This document shows, piece by piece, positions 47,243 to 59,092 of a DNA stretch of 64,000 bases. Origin of the DNA: Jaltomata sinuosa (taxonomy: Eukaryota > Streptophyta > Magnoliopsida > Solanales > Solanaceae); contig QJPP01002921.1 of assembly GCA_003996215.1 (NCBI GenBank), forward strand, positions 29,593 through 93,592, read 5' to 3'. Position 1 is the first letter of the stretch. Each line of letters opens with the position of its first letter. Both the position numbers and the translations under genes were made by a program. The notes beneath the pieces are model-generated. The model had not been told where the DNA came from. It worked only from the letters and a program-made list of their open reading frames with translations, and did not search any database.

Positions 47243-48240
47243 TTGGTTGGGAATGGGTGCTTAGCTTATGTTGCCTACATCTGTGATACTAGTGCCACCA
47301 CAACTCCTCTTGAGTTAATTCATGTGGTTTGTGAGTATTCAAATGTGTTTCCTTCTGATCTTCCGGGTCTTCTGGGTCTTCCTCTTGATCATGACATTTA
47401 TTTTGGTATCAATGTCGAGCCAGGCACCAAGCCTATTTCTATTTCGCCATATCGGATGGCACCTGCTGAGTTGAGGGAGCTTAAGGATTAGCTCTAGGAT
47501 CTGTTGAGTAGAGGGTTTATCCGTCCTAGTGTGTCTCTGTGGGGTGCTCCAATTTTGTTTGTAAAGAAAAAGGATGGGTCTATGCATATGTGTATCAACT
47601 ACAGGCAATTGAATAAGGTAATAGTTAAGACAGATATACGATGCAGTGTATTGATGACTTGTTTGATCAGCTACAGGGTGCAACTGTGTTTTCTAAGATA
47701 GATCTGAGGTCCGGTTATCACCAATTGAGGATTAGGGCTGAGGACATCCCAAAGACTGCATTTAGGACTAGATATGGCCATTATGAGTTCCTGGTCATGT
47801 CTATTGGGTTGACTAATGCCCCAGCGATATTTATGGAGTTGATAAACCATGTGTTTAGTGCCTACCTAGATTCATTTGTGATTGTGTTCATCGACAACAT
47901 TCTGATTTATTCAAGGAGTAGGGAGGAGCGTGAGCAACATCTTAGGGTTGTACTTCATGTTTTGTGAGACCACCAGTTATATGCCAAATTCACTAAGTGT
48001 GAGTTTTATCTTGAGTCTGTGGCATTCTTGGGACACGTGGTGTCCAAGGACGGGATTATGGTAGATTCGGCGAAGATTGCAGCAGTTTGTAATTGGGCTA
48101 GGCCTACTTCTTCTACCGAGGTCCGTAACTTCATTGGGTTAGCATGTTATTACAGATGGTTTGTGGAGGGATTTTCTTTGATAGCAACACCGTTGACTAG
48201 ATTGACTTAGAAGAATGTTCCCTTCCAGTGGTTAGATGAG
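47243..48240 (+). pseudogene. Element C reverse transcriptase
   Basis: Fingers: CEYSNVFPSDLPGL, then SPYRMAPAELRELKD, two stops, and GAPILFVKKKDGSMHMCINY. Palm: FSKIDLRSGYHQLRIRAEDI, TAFRTRYGHYEFLVMSIGLT and VIVFIDNILIYSRS. In the catalytic box the second Asp is Asn (FIDN for FIDD). Connection: FLGHVVSKDGIMVD, then FIGLACYYRWFVEGFS. The polymerase would be inactive. Confidence 0.9.
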
Positions 48241-48270
48241 TGCGAGGCAAGCTTTCTGAAGCTCAAGGCC

Positions 48271-48690
48271 TTGTTGACTTCTGCTCTGATTCTTACACTT
48301 CTGATCGAGGGTCAGGGTTTCACTGTATATTGTGATGCATCAGGTATTGGTTTGGGTTGTGTGTTAATGCAGCAGGGCCGGGTTATTGCATATGCCTCCA
48401 GACAATTGAAGGTTCTTGAGAGGAACTACCCCACTCATGACATGGAGTTAGCTGTGGTAGTCTTCGCGTTGAAGATGTGGAGGCATTATCTTTATGGCAT
48501 GCATTGTGAGATCTTTACTAACCATTGTAGTATTTAGTACATTTTCAGCCAGAAGGACCTAAATTTGAGGCAGCGAAGGTGGTTGGAGTTACTGAAGGAC
48601 TATGATATTTCTATCCTCTATCATCCAGGCAAGGCAAATGTGGTAGCGGATGCCTTGATCCAGAAGGCGGTGACTATGGGTAGTTTGGAT
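48271..48690 (+). pseudogene. Element C RNase H
   Basis: GFTVYCDASGIGLGCVLMQQ (first Asp kept), then DMELAVVVFALKMW (Glu kept). EIFTNHCSI replaces the usual FTDH, so the third acidic residue is Asn, followed by a stop at 48537. HPGKANVVADAL (last Asp) follows. It runs into the spacer before the integrase. Confidence 0.88.
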
Positions 48691-50250
48691 TTCTTAGCTA
48701 CAGAGGGGAGACCTTTAGCTTGGGACATTCAGTCCTTGGCTAATAGGTTGGTACGAATTGACATTTCTGAGCCGGGAGGTATTCTTGCTTGTGTTGAGGC
48801 TAGGTCTCCCTTGTTGGAGCATATTCGAGCACAACAATTTGATGATGAAAGATGGAGGATCATTCGTGACAAGGTGTTTAGTGGTGAGGCTAGGAAGGAG
48901 ACTATAGATTCAGAGGGTGTTCTGAGGATCGAGGGTCGTATTTGCATTCCTAGAGTTGGTGACTTGGTCAGTTTGATATTGGAGGAGGCTTATTGCTCTA
49001 GATATTCCATTCATCCTGGGGCAGCTAAGATGTATCGTGACTTGAGGAAGCACTACTGGTGGTGTGGGATGAAGAGGGATATTTCAACTTTCATATCCAG
49101 GTGCTTGAACTGTTAGTAGGTGAAGTTCGAGCACCAGAGGCCAGGTGGTTTATCACAGAGGCTACCCATTCTGGAGTGGAAGTGAGAGCGTACATCCATG
49201 GACTTTGTAGTTAGATTTCCATGTACCTTGCAGAGGTTTGATGCTATTTGGGTTATCATGGATAGGTTCACGAAGTCTGCTTACTTTTTGCCAGTTCAGA
49301 CTTCCTACAGTTCCGAGAGGTTGGCCCAGATCTATAATCGAGAGATTGTCCATTTGCATGGGGTGCCAATTTCTTTTATTTCCGACCGAGGTACTCAATT
49401 CACTTTGCACTTTTGGCAGTCTATTTAGAGAGAGTTGGGTACTAGAGTTGAGCTTAGCACTGCCTTGCATCCGCAGATAGACGGCCAGTCAGAGCGTCCC
49501 ATTCAGGTTCTGGAGGATATATTGTGAGCCTGTGTTATTGATTTTGGGGGTCAGTGGGACTAGTGTTTGGCTTTGGTAGAGTTTGCATATAATAATAGTT
49601 ACCATTCTACCATCCAGATGGCTCCGTTCGAGGCTTTGTATGGTAGGCGGTGCATATCTCCGGTGGGTTAGTTTGATGCTTTCGAGGTTAGGCCGCGGGG
49701 TACTGATTTGCTTCGTGATTCTATGGATAGAGTTTGGGTTATTCAAAAGAGGCTTTGTACCGCCCAGAGTAGGCAGAAAAGTTATGCTGACTGGAGAGTC
49801 CAGGATCTCGAGTTTATGGTTGGTGACAGTGTGTACCTTTGGGTATCTCCCATGAAGGGCGTGATACGGTTCCGGAGGAAGGGTAAGCTCAGTACGAGGT
49901 TCATTGGTCCATTTGAGACCCTTCGTTGTATTGGAGAGGTTGCTTATGAGTTGGCCTTGCCTCCTGCTCTTTCTAGTATTCATCTAGTGTTTCATGTTTC
50001 TATGCTGCGACGGTACATTCTGGATGAGTCTCACATGGTTCAGTTGGAGTCGGTTCAGTTGGAAGAGTCCTTAGCCTTCGAGGAGGAGCCTGTTTCTATT
50101 TTGGACAGGCAAGTTAAGAAGTTGAGGTCCAAGGAGATTTCTTCAGTTAAGGTTCAATGGCGGCATCGTCTTATCGAGGAGGCTACTTGGGAGATCGAAA
50201 CCGACATGCGGACTCGTTATCCTCATCTTAAGGTACTATCCTTATTCTAA
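48691..50250 (+). pseudogene. Element C integrase with GPY and chromodomain-like tail
   Basis: Spacer LVRIDISEPGGILACVEA, then the zinc module YSIHPGAAKMYRDLRKHYWW and MKRDISTFISRCLNC. In the core all three catalytic residues are visible: MDFVVRFP (about 49198), FISDRGTQFT (about 49376) and DGQSER (about 49480). Stops lie at 49115, 49184, 49427 and nearby. The last ORF (49708-50250) is long and open: GDSVYLWVSPMKGVIRF, FIGPFETLRCIGEVAYELAL, HLVFHVSMLRRYI, and a chromodomain-like VKVQWRHRLIEEATWEIETD. The chromodomain is thought to direct insertion to heterochromatin. Confidence 0.9.
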
Positions 50251-50285
50251 CTTTCGCGGACCAAAGTTCTTTTAGTAGTGGATGT

Positions 50286-53269
50286 TGTAATGACCCTCAA
50301 GGTCATTTTCTATTTTCCGTGCTTTTTCTGTATTCCGAGCTTTTCCCTAGCGGCTACAGGTCATTTATGACTTGTCGGGACTGATGATTTGGTGCCCAGG
50401 ACATTCATTAGGTCATTGTGACCATTTCCCTGTTTTAGCACTTAAGGTTGGTAAATCTTTGACTTCGGTCAACTTTATGGGTTAACGCACTCAGAATCCA
50501 ATTCTGATAGCTCTGTTGGCTCCGGAACGGGGATTTTGGTCTAGTGGGACCATTAGTTTGGATCTGAGTCCTTTTGGTTTGGTTTTGTGTGTCTTTTGTG
50601 TGTTTTGAAGTTAGTTTGGCTGGTAGGGTTGACTTTGGTTAAAATTCAGGGAAGACGGCCTCGGATGGGAATTTCGTCAGCACCGTTAGCTCCAGAATAT
50701 TGACTTTGGGCTAGGAGGACCTTTTGTTTGGGTCCCGAGGCTTCTGGGCGTAGGGCCCACTTTTCGTTAAAACAATCTCCGTTGGGAGTTTCGTTGATTC
50801 TATTGAGTCTGAAATGCCATTTCTGGTAGGGTAGCATGGGTGGTTTGTGTTCACAGGGTTCCGGATGAATCCTGAGGGTCCGTTGGGTGATTTTTGGACT
50901 TGGTGTTTTTGCTGATTGCTGCATTAAGTTGCAGACAACTTTGCTCTTTGTGATCGTAGGGACCCCATCGCATTCGCGATGGTCTAGTTTCTTGACCATC
51001 ACATTTGCGGAAGGTTCCTTTAGTTCGCGATGTAGCCAGCTGGGACCCGGCTCGGCTTCCTCTTTGCGAACGCATCCTGGACTATCGGAAACGTGATGGT
51101 TGGGCTGGCTGTTCTTCGCGAATGCGGGGGTCCTGTCGCAATCTCGATAAAGGACCCCTGGCAGTTATATTAAGTCCCAACTTCTTTTTCTTCTCCAAAA
51201 ATCCAAGAAACACCTTTTTTAAGCTCCTAAGCTCTAAATTCCAGCTCCCTTGCATCAGTTTCTTCATCCGGTAAGTCCCCTCGTCACCCCTCTCCTCCTT
51301 TCGTATTTATTCTCGCATTTCTCCCATTAAAGCTCCGTTGTTGTGAATTTCTAGAGTTGGGTGATCCTTGTTGAAGGCTGACTTTTGGGGACTGCATGGT
51401 CTTGAAATCATGCAATTCATCTTCGTGACTTATTCCTCCTATCGAGATTGGTTTCCGCCTTTGAATTCCGAGATTTTACATTTTATTTCCGTAAATTAGT
51501 AGCACTTCGGGGCTGTTTTGGCCCCCGAATTGAGCTCCATTCATGCCCAAACTTTGGGCATGGGTTCCTTAACCCACCACAAGCATAATTATGATTTTTG
51601 TTTTCTATTTCATCGCGCAAGCCTCGAGGGTCATTTTCTGACCCGATTTTTGGCCAGATTTTCCATATAGCAATATGGGTGTCATTATTCTCGTCTTGAC
51701 ATCTAGTTAATGTTGTTGATAGCGTGGCAGCTTTTTGAGGCTGTTCAAAAGGGGAAGGCACATGAGTGATGGTTCGTGCTTGCTGTTTGGCCCCAAGGTA
51801 GGTTAAGGTTTACCTTCTAGACTGAGTTAGTTAGGTCTTATATATTTATATGTTACTGGAACGCTAGGTTGGATTTTAGATAGACCTTAGTCTTAAATCC
51901 TATTTATCATGTTAATTGGCCATTTTGGGTTTTTGAGCACTAGGACTACATGTTATCATTAGCCTAGGAGCTTGTTTCTTCTGTGTGACTAGTCTAAGAC
52001 CCTTAGCATGCTTTTATGAGGCTTTAGAGGTAGAATAGAGCTTTCCCGTTGTTTTCCGCTTTTTATTTTCTGCTTTACTGCTTTATTTTATCGTTGTATG
52101 TAACTGTGGGCCCGAGGCCATGGCTAGGCTTTGGATGGATTCCAGGTCAGTTATCTTATTCTGGAGGGTACTTTTGCCCTGTTTGAACTGATGGTGTGAT
52201 TATTCCTTTGCTTGTTAATATTCATACTCATATTGCATGGCATATCATTGGTACAGTACGAAAAGGATTTTTCAAAGGCTTTTGGGTTTGAAAAGATGTT
52301 TTTCTACTGTTGTGATGAATTTTGGACTAAATTGAGCTATTTTGAGTATCACCTTGGTTTTTGAGAGGGAAAAGAGGAACTACTATTTTCTGTATATAAA
52401 TTTATAGTCCTATGCGATATTCCGGACTCCCGATGCATTATTTCTGGTATTTTACTTTCTCATTTATTACATATTAGTCCGATGCATTATTCCGGACTCC
52501 CGAGGCATTATTTCGGGTATATTATTATTTCATATATATATATATAGTCTGATGCAGTATTTCGGGCACCCGATCTGGTATTCTGGATTTATATTATATT
52601 GCATTCATATATGCATCGTCGTGCATCGTATTGCATTTGCTTTTGCACGTGGATGGACTCTGGTTTAGCTTGATTTTGTTTCCCTTTCTATTTTTATTTA
52701 TTGACATATCTCCGACTTTATAACTAGATTTAGGAGGATCCCTGTATAGTTAACTGCTTTCCTATAATCTATATTTATATATTATCTTTTTGCGCTCGGT
52801 CGGCCTATGATGCCTACTAAGTACTCGTTGTCTTGGTACTCATACTACACTCTGCATCTCATTTTCTGATGCAGCACTTAGTACGAGCCACCCTCCTTAA
52901 TCTCCTGTCGTTCGAGGCCCGTTGCTGTTCAGATCGCGGTGAGCTCCCAACGCTTTAGAGACTTTACTTGCTTTCCATCTTGTAATTCCTATCTATATTT
53001 TATATTTTTGATAGACAGAGGTTATTGTATAGTGACACCAGGTCCAGGTTGGTGTTCGGGTCATTTTGTCTTGTTTGGCACTTTAGGGCCGTCTTTTGTA
53101 TATTGTGTACGTTGGTATGTATATATATGCTTTTAGCCCTATCTCTTGTTATATATTCCTCTTCTCTTTAGTTAAATTATTATTTACTACTTTTCGCGTG
53201 TTTTGGGATAAACTTGTCTACTGGGGGGGTTATGTAGACGCCATCATGGCCTCATTTTGGGTCGTGACA
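50286..53269 (+). mobile_element. Element C 3' LTR
   Basis: 2,984 bp from TGTAATGACCCTC to GGGTCGTGACA. It is preceded by the AGTAGTGGATGT purine-rich stretch shared with B. Promoter block at 50935-51173. Confidence 0.9.
50935..51173 (+). promoter_or_regulatory. LTR promoter of C (3' LTR): CpG array plus TATA
   Basis: Same layout as at 42745-42976 but more decayed (TTTGTGATCG, CATCGCATTCGCGATGG, TTCGCGATG, GTCGCAATCTCG). The TATA element TATATTAA is at 51166-51173. Confidence 0.58.
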
Positions 53270-53274
53270 GATTT

Positions 53275-54254
53275 TGATTGGCCAAGCTGATTAGTCGACT
53301 TCTCAATTTTTTGAGTTGGGTTTTCCTCTTGGATGTTTGTGATGGATGTGTTTTCCTGTTGCTTGGCTTCTTCAAAGGCTACACACAGAACCTGTTCTGC
53401 ATAAAACATTTCATTTCTAGTGTATTGGACACTATTGTTAGAGTTATCAAAACTACAAGAATAGATTCTCCAACACATAGATTTTCTTTATTGAAGACTC
53501 TTAAAGATCGACTGGAAAGAGAGTAGCTAGAAATATACCTAGATAACCTTATGGGTTAGACTTATCCAAATTATTCTTACCATTGTTATGCTTGAAGCAT
53601 TTGCATCCAAAGGGATGGAAATAGCTGAAATTTGGTCATTTACCTTTCCATAACTCGTAGGGACTTTTCTTCAATATTGGCCTGATTAAGTGTCTATTCA
53701 AGATATGGAAAGATGTGCTTGCTGCTTCTGCCCAGTAATGATATGGCAAATTTTTCTCCAGTAATATGGTTTATGAAGTATCTTGGAGTGATCCGTTCTT
53801 ACAGTCAACTACTTTATTTTGCTGAGGAGATTGAGGAGATGAGAAAATCTGAGTGTCACCTTGATGAGCATAAAAGTCAACAAAAGGCATTGTTTTGAAA
53901 TTCTCCCCCTTGATCATTGTGAATAGTTGAAATAAAGTATCATGCTTCTCTTTGAACTTTTGTACAAAATACCTCAAAATTAGCAAAATCTTCATTCTTA
54001 TGAGCCAAAAACACAAGAGAGAGTAATCATCAACAATAACAAAAGCATAATATTTACCACCAATAGTAACAGTTCTAGTAACGCCAAAAAGATCCATATG
54101 CAATAATTGAAGAGGTCTAAGTGCTGACTATGTTCTTGGCTTTAATAGATGAACGATATTTGTTTCCCAAATTAGCATGCATTCTTTTTTTACTAAAAGG
54201 ATGAGACCAAGAGGTCTCTTATATTATAACCAAATTATGTACAAAGGTGCAATG
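53275..54254 (-). pseudogene. Element D integrase and start of RT
   Basis: Minus strand, continuing D beyond C. From the right: GKQ.. and SIKAKNIVST..RPLQLLHMDLFG (about 54060-54170), then KYYAFVIVDDYS, SPQSPQQNKVVDCKNGSLQ (about 53790-53830), YWAEAASTSFHILNRHLIRP (about 53690-53745) and ILKKSPYELWKG. The first catalytic Asp (MDLFG) is kept. The second region reads MIKGENF instead of SDHGGEF, and the Glu of NGVVER is Asp (KVVDCK). It is dead. The text breaks at about 54254, taken as the start of E. Confidence 0.82.
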
Positions 54255-55633
54255 TGATAATTTGGTAACTACCAACTTATTGAGCCTTTATTCATGTATT
54301 ATTATCAATTTTTATGAGAATTAGAGGTACTTATTGCCTTTATTGATGAAAATATAGGTACTCTTGGTCAAGAGTAGAAAATAAGGAAATTAAACCCAAA
54401 TAACTCAAAAAGAGTTAAAGTGTGAAGGTGATCAAAAAGGAAGAAGAAACTGCCAAAGGGTGCAAGTCGTACAATGAGGCATGCGAGCCACACCCTTATT
54501 TGCACCTCACCACACCAGCAACAGACCTCACTGGTTGGAAAAGGAAGCAGATGCAAGCCACATAATTGAAGGTGTGATCGCACGTGCTATCGCAAGTTAC
54601 ATCGCACCAGCCTCGAAGGGTATTTTTATCCAAAGCTTTGTGACATATTGGGAAGCTTCTAAAACACATTTTGGGGTGTGTACCTGATATAGAATTTTAG
54701 TTTTACTTTTCCCAAGGAAGATATTGAGAGTACACTCTTCTCTCTTCATCTTCACCAATTAGAATCACAGTTTTTGTAAGGATTTGAGCATGGATTTGGA
54801 GTTTAGCTTTGAATATGAATGGAATTATGGATAACCCATTTGGTATATCTTCTTATTTCCTTAATATGAGCAACTAATTTCCTTGTCTAAGGGTATGTGC
54901 ATGATGGGTATTTGAATTTGAGTGTGAGTATTAATTAATTATGCTTATAAATGATGAATTAGTATGGGTCTATTGAATTCTTCATAATTTAATCATAAAA
55001 TTGATGGTTGCAAACATTGATTGAGCTTACTTAATTGTGTTCTTGCTTGAAAGAGAAGTTCATAATTCAGATAGAAATTCAATAGTGGGAATTTGGGATT
55101 TCCACCATAGATTGAGGCTAGAAATAGCTTAATCGCAGGAAACACCCATCTAAAAATCTAAGCTAGAAATAGTGTGACTCCCCCAAGCATTGAATTGGTT
55201 GGTTTAAGGTAAAGCTATGGTGCTTGAGAAAAGACCATAGTACATATATTTGGAGGTTTGGAAGACTATCAAATATAGCTTGAACCAATGCTACCCGTAC
55301 CTTTTATCAAGAATTTACATAATTAATCAAGTCCCTAATCCATTATAGAATCCCATCGGAAGAATACCCCTAGTCTTTCTTCTTATTGTTAAACAAATCA
55401 TGTTTACATTAATCTTGTGTTGAAATTGATACGTTAATTTCCATTTCTTTTTCCCCCAACTTTTACTTTTGGTTGTTTGAACATTGACTCACTTTAGTGA
55501 TTACTATTCAACAATTTCTTAGGAAATCATCACCCCATTCTCCATGGATATGAACCCGACATCCATTGGGTATATTTATTATTTTGTATGATGATCGTTA
55601 CCACCTCCCATGGGAGAGTAATTTTGAATGTCA
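54255..55633 (+). mobile_element. Element E 5' LTR
   Basis: The right edge is placed at CA (55632-55633) before the PBS. The left edge, TGATAA, is by analogy with the 3' LTR start. The segment 55030-55220 (from CTTAATTGTGTTCTTGC) is shared with the 3' LTR; most of the first 770 bp is not, so the right LTR has a deletion or this edge is wrong. A patch with GATCGCACG, CTATCGCA and CATCGCACC lies at 54570-54612. Confidence 0.6.
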
Positions 55634-55640
55634 TAAAAAA

Positions 55641-55659
55641 TGGCGTCATTGCCAGGGAA
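55641..55659 (+). other. Primer binding site of element E
   Basis: TGGCGTCATTGCCAGGGAA differs by a few bases from the TGGCGCCGTTGCCGGGGA site used by Athila/Tat elements. It marks the LTR end. Confidence 0.82.
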
Positions 55660-55749
55660 TGATTCTTGATTTTCCATTTGATTGTCTTTTAGTTCACTTT
55701 TGTTGAGTATTGTTCTCTCTTACTTCTTTTTTATTTATGATGTTGTGCA

Positions 55750-56720
55750 GGTAGTGTGAACCTCGCAAACATAGCTGCTAGTACCTACTATTCACCCACC
55801 CATTTCCACTTGGAAAGGTGACTAAGTAGATTATGATTTGAATACTTGGGGAGCCGAGGGTGCAATGGGTACTACCTCCGCTAAAACATTTGATGATTGG
55901 AAGAATAATGTCATATGAAGGGATAGAGAGTTATCAATCATCAAAACTTTCCTTGAATTCATGACTATGAGTGTGGTAAATCAAATGTTTGAGAGAGTTA
56001 ACACCATTGGTGTTGTTGGGGCTGTGAAGTTAGTAAGACGTGAATTATTCTTATGAAAATAGTCAAGAGGTATTGGTTGAGAACCATAAGATGGGTTCCC
56101 ATGCAAGTTTCCAAAAAGCAAGTTCAAGTTTTGGGAGACAAGAACATAGAAATTAAGGTTAGAACATAGAGAATGATAGCTCTAGAGTCGAAAGCATGTT
56201 TGTGAGGGTACTAGAGAAAGTAGAGTCCACTGATGAGGGCATCAGGGAGTTGAGATACGAACTCATGAGCTTGGCTCAAATGCTACATTCACACTCTGTC
56301 GCCATCAAATGTCTTGAAGATAGAATGTTATGGCTCACCTCTCAATTTGAATTGAATCAAATAAAAAGAGATGGGGGAGTCAGTGAGAAAACAGACCGAC
56401 CAAGCCCCGTAGAAAATGCAAATCAAGATAAAAGCAAGCCTAGCAACAAAAGGGCTATAGGAAATGGTTTTGTGGGTAATCAAGATCATTAGAACAAGGT
56501 ACACAAAGTTTATAAGCCCTTTCCTAAAGGTCCACCTCTATTCCCTCAATGATTATTGCAAGCAAAAGAAAAGGAGCAACCTAGAGAGTTTGAATTGATG
56601 TTGAAGAAAATCAATGTCAACGTTCCATCGAGTTGTGCCATTACCCAAATGACCGAGTATGTTAAATTCATGAAAGAAATATGCACTAAAAACAACTTTA
56701 TGGAGTATGAGGTAGTCCAC
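55750..56720 (+). pseudogene. Element E gag remnant
   Basis: Mostly broken. One open frame, 56196-56492, is Lys/Glu-rich and helical (VESTDEGIRELRYELMSLAQ, then SVAIKCLEDRMLWLTSQFEL). It fits the C-terminal helical part of gag in this group. No capsid domain is recognisable; 55750-56190 is likely its decayed or deleted remainder. Confidence 0.55.
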
Positions 56721-57200
56721 ATGTCCCCTTAAAGTAGTGCTATAATATCGGGAAAGTTCACTAAGGAGGAGGACACCCTGGGTGTTTTCACCATTTGTGA
56801 TGCAAAGGGGTTACATAGATCAACAAGAATTGTGTGCGATGAAAGTGCTAGTGTGAATTTGATGTATCTTACCACCTTTAAACGATTGGAACTTGGACAA
56901 CCCACCTTTAAAAAGATGAAATTACTCATCATGGACCGTAAAATGAAATTCCTGTGGGAATTTTCTATGACATGCTAGTAAAAGTGGATCAACTTGTGTA
57001 CCCGGTAGATTTTCTGATACTTAATTGCACCAGTGGCTTTGAAATACCAATTATTTTGGGGTAGCTAGTTTTAAAAATGGGGTGTATATTGAATGAGGTA
57101 AAATTTGGGGAATTTAAATTCTCCATGAATGAGGAAGAGACGTCTTTTGATATTTGTAGATCCATGAAGCAGCCAAATGACCTCTAGATGGTGTTTGTAA
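56720..57200 (+). pseudogene. Element E aspartic protease remnant
   Basis: Reads ISGKFTKEEDTLGVFTICDA, then VCDESASVNLMYLTTFKRL (about 56830-56890), aligned with the usual CDLGASVNLMPLS. The residue in the Gly position is Ser, so the active site is disturbed. Stops follow at about 56970. Confidence 0.72.
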
Positions 57201-57209
57201 TTAACAAAA

Positions 57210-58588
57210 TTGAGGAGTGTGTTGAACTATTATTGTGAAGGAATAGAAGAGTATGATGAAATATGTAGTGCTTTGGTAGGAATGGGATTTTATTCCTATT
57301 CTCTGATGAAACTTGATCTTGATTTAAAGAATCAACAGACTTCTCCATCCAAACCTTCCATTATTGAACCCCCAGTGTTGGAGCTCAAACCCTTGCCATC
57401 ACACTTGAAGTATGCCTATTTGGGTACCAATGAGACATTATCGGTAATCGTCTCTAATAAATTGAATAAAGAACAAGTGCAAGCATTACTCAAGGTTTTT
57501 AAGAAGCATATTGGAGCTCTTGGTTGGACCATTGCCGACATAATTGGAACACGTCTGGGGATATGCACACACAAGATCAACCTTCAAGAAGATTGCATTC
57601 CTTTAATCGAGCATCAGAGAAGGTTGAATCCTTCTATGCAAGAGGTGGTTAAGAAAGAAATCATCAAGTGGTTAGATACATGGGTTGTATTCCTAATATC
57701 TGATAGTACATGGGTCAGTCCCGTCCAATGTGTATCCAAGAAAGGTGGGATCATGGTCGTACCAAACAAAAAGGCCAAAATGATAGATCTCAGGTAGGTG
57801 ACCATATGAAGAGTGTGCATGGACTATAGGAAGATAAATTCATGGATGAAAAAAGACCATTTCCCTCTCCCATTCATGGATCAGATGCTCGATTAATTGG
57901 AAGGGCATGGTTACTATTGCTTCCTTGATGGTTATTCAAGCTATAACTAAATCCTTATTGCCCTCGAGGATCAAAACAACTTTCACTTGTCCCTATAGGA
58001 CCTTTGCATTCAGGAGAATTCCATTTGGTATTTGCAATGCTCCAGCCACTTTTCAAAGGTGCATGATGTTTATATTTTCAGACATGGTAGAAAACTCCAT
58101 GGAAATCTTCATGGATGACTTCTCTGTTATAGGGGATGCCTTTGAAGATTTCTTATCCCATTTGGAGGATGTACTTAAAAGGTGTGATGAAACTAACTTG
58201 GTCCTAAATTGGGAGAAATGTCACTTTATAGTGAAGGAGGGGATCATGGAAAGACACAAGATATCTGAGAAAGGCATCAAAGTTGACTAAGCTAAAATCG
58301 AGGTCCAAGCTACCTCCTCTGAAGACTGTCAAAGGAGTACGAAGCTTCTTGGGTCATGCCAGATTCTATAGGAGATTTATTAAATATTTTTCAAAGGTGG
58401 CCTATCCTTTGTGTAAATTGCTTGAGATAGAGGGCAAACTAAATTTTGATGATAGTTTTATGACAACCTTTCTCATATTGAAGGAGAAGCTAACATATAC
58501 CTCCATCCTCATCACACCCGATTGGTCAAAACCATTTAAGCTAATTTGTGATGCCTGTGGGGTAGCCTTAGGGGAAATTCTTGGTTAA
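57210..58588 (+). pseudogene. Element E reverse transcriptase
   Basis: 57210-57797 is an open lead-in with the typical PPVLELKPLPSHLKYAYLG and WVSPVQCVSKKGG. A frameshift follows. Then come FRRIPFGICNAPATFQRCM, the catalytic FMDDFSVIGDAFEDFLSHL (Asp pair retained) and LVLNWEKCHFIVKEGI (57907-58290). 58283-58588 has VRSFLGHARFYRRFIKYFSK and ITPDWSKPFKLICDA (start of RNase H). Three pieces in different frames. Confidence 0.88.
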
Positions 58589-59092
58589 TAAAGGGAGAAG
58601 CTTTTTCACCTGATCTATTATGCTAGCAAAATTTTGAATACAGCCCAAACAAACTACACTATGACCGAACAATAATTGCTTGCCGTAGTATTCGCTTTCG
58701 AAAAATTTAAGGCATACCTATTGGGGACCAAAGTAGTTGTGCACAAAAATCATGTGACGATTAGGTATTTGATGGCTAAAAAAGATGCCAAACAAAGGCT
58801 TATCTAATGGGTCTTATTGCTCCAAGAGTTTGACTTTGAGGTGAAAGACCAAAGAGGATGTGAAAACCAAGTAGCTGACCATTTTTCTAGATTGGAAGAA
58901 GAAGGATGGCCTGTGGGGGAACTTGAAATAAATGATGCGTTCCCTGACGAACATATCATGGCTTCTTTTTATGATTTGATACCTTGGTTCGCTGATTTTG
59001 CTAATTTCCTAGCAAGTGATCTATTGCCAGAAGGTCTAACTTTCCATCAGAAAAACATTCCTTCACAACGCTCGAAAGTTCTATTGGAATGA
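58589..59092 (+). pseudogene. Element E RNase H and spacer
   Basis: Fragmented text: HLIYYASKILNTAQTNYT, then LLAVVFAFEKF, then a last piece, DQRGCENQVADHFSRLEEE (Asp kept), at about 58850-58900. It leads into the integrase spacer of this lineage. Confidence 0.8.

Larger units (their letters stand above)
42053..53269 (+). mobile_element. Ty3/gypsy chromovirus-like element C nested in D
   Basis: 11,217 bp, plus strand: 5' LTR 42053-45099, PBS 45103-45114, internal region to 50285, 3' LTR 50286-53269. Perfect target duplication GATTT at 42048-42052 and 53270-53274. All domains are present in the order gag, protease, RT, RNase H, integrase, chromodomain-like tail, with scattered stops. It is the best preserved gypsy element here. 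LTR divergence is roughly ten percent by eye over the first 200 bp. Confidence 0.93.
37556..54254 (-). mobile_element. Ty1/copia element D, Sirevirus-like (contains element C)
   Basis: Minus strand. The 3' LTR is 37556-38570, followed toward the right by PPT, an extra ORF region (38784-40300), RNase H (about 40600-41050), RT (41050-42052), then C, then the RT start and integrase (53275-54254). Protease, gag and 5' LTR are cut off by element E or lie outside. A long ORF downstream of pol in the envelope position is a Sirevirus trait. Confidence 0.78.
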
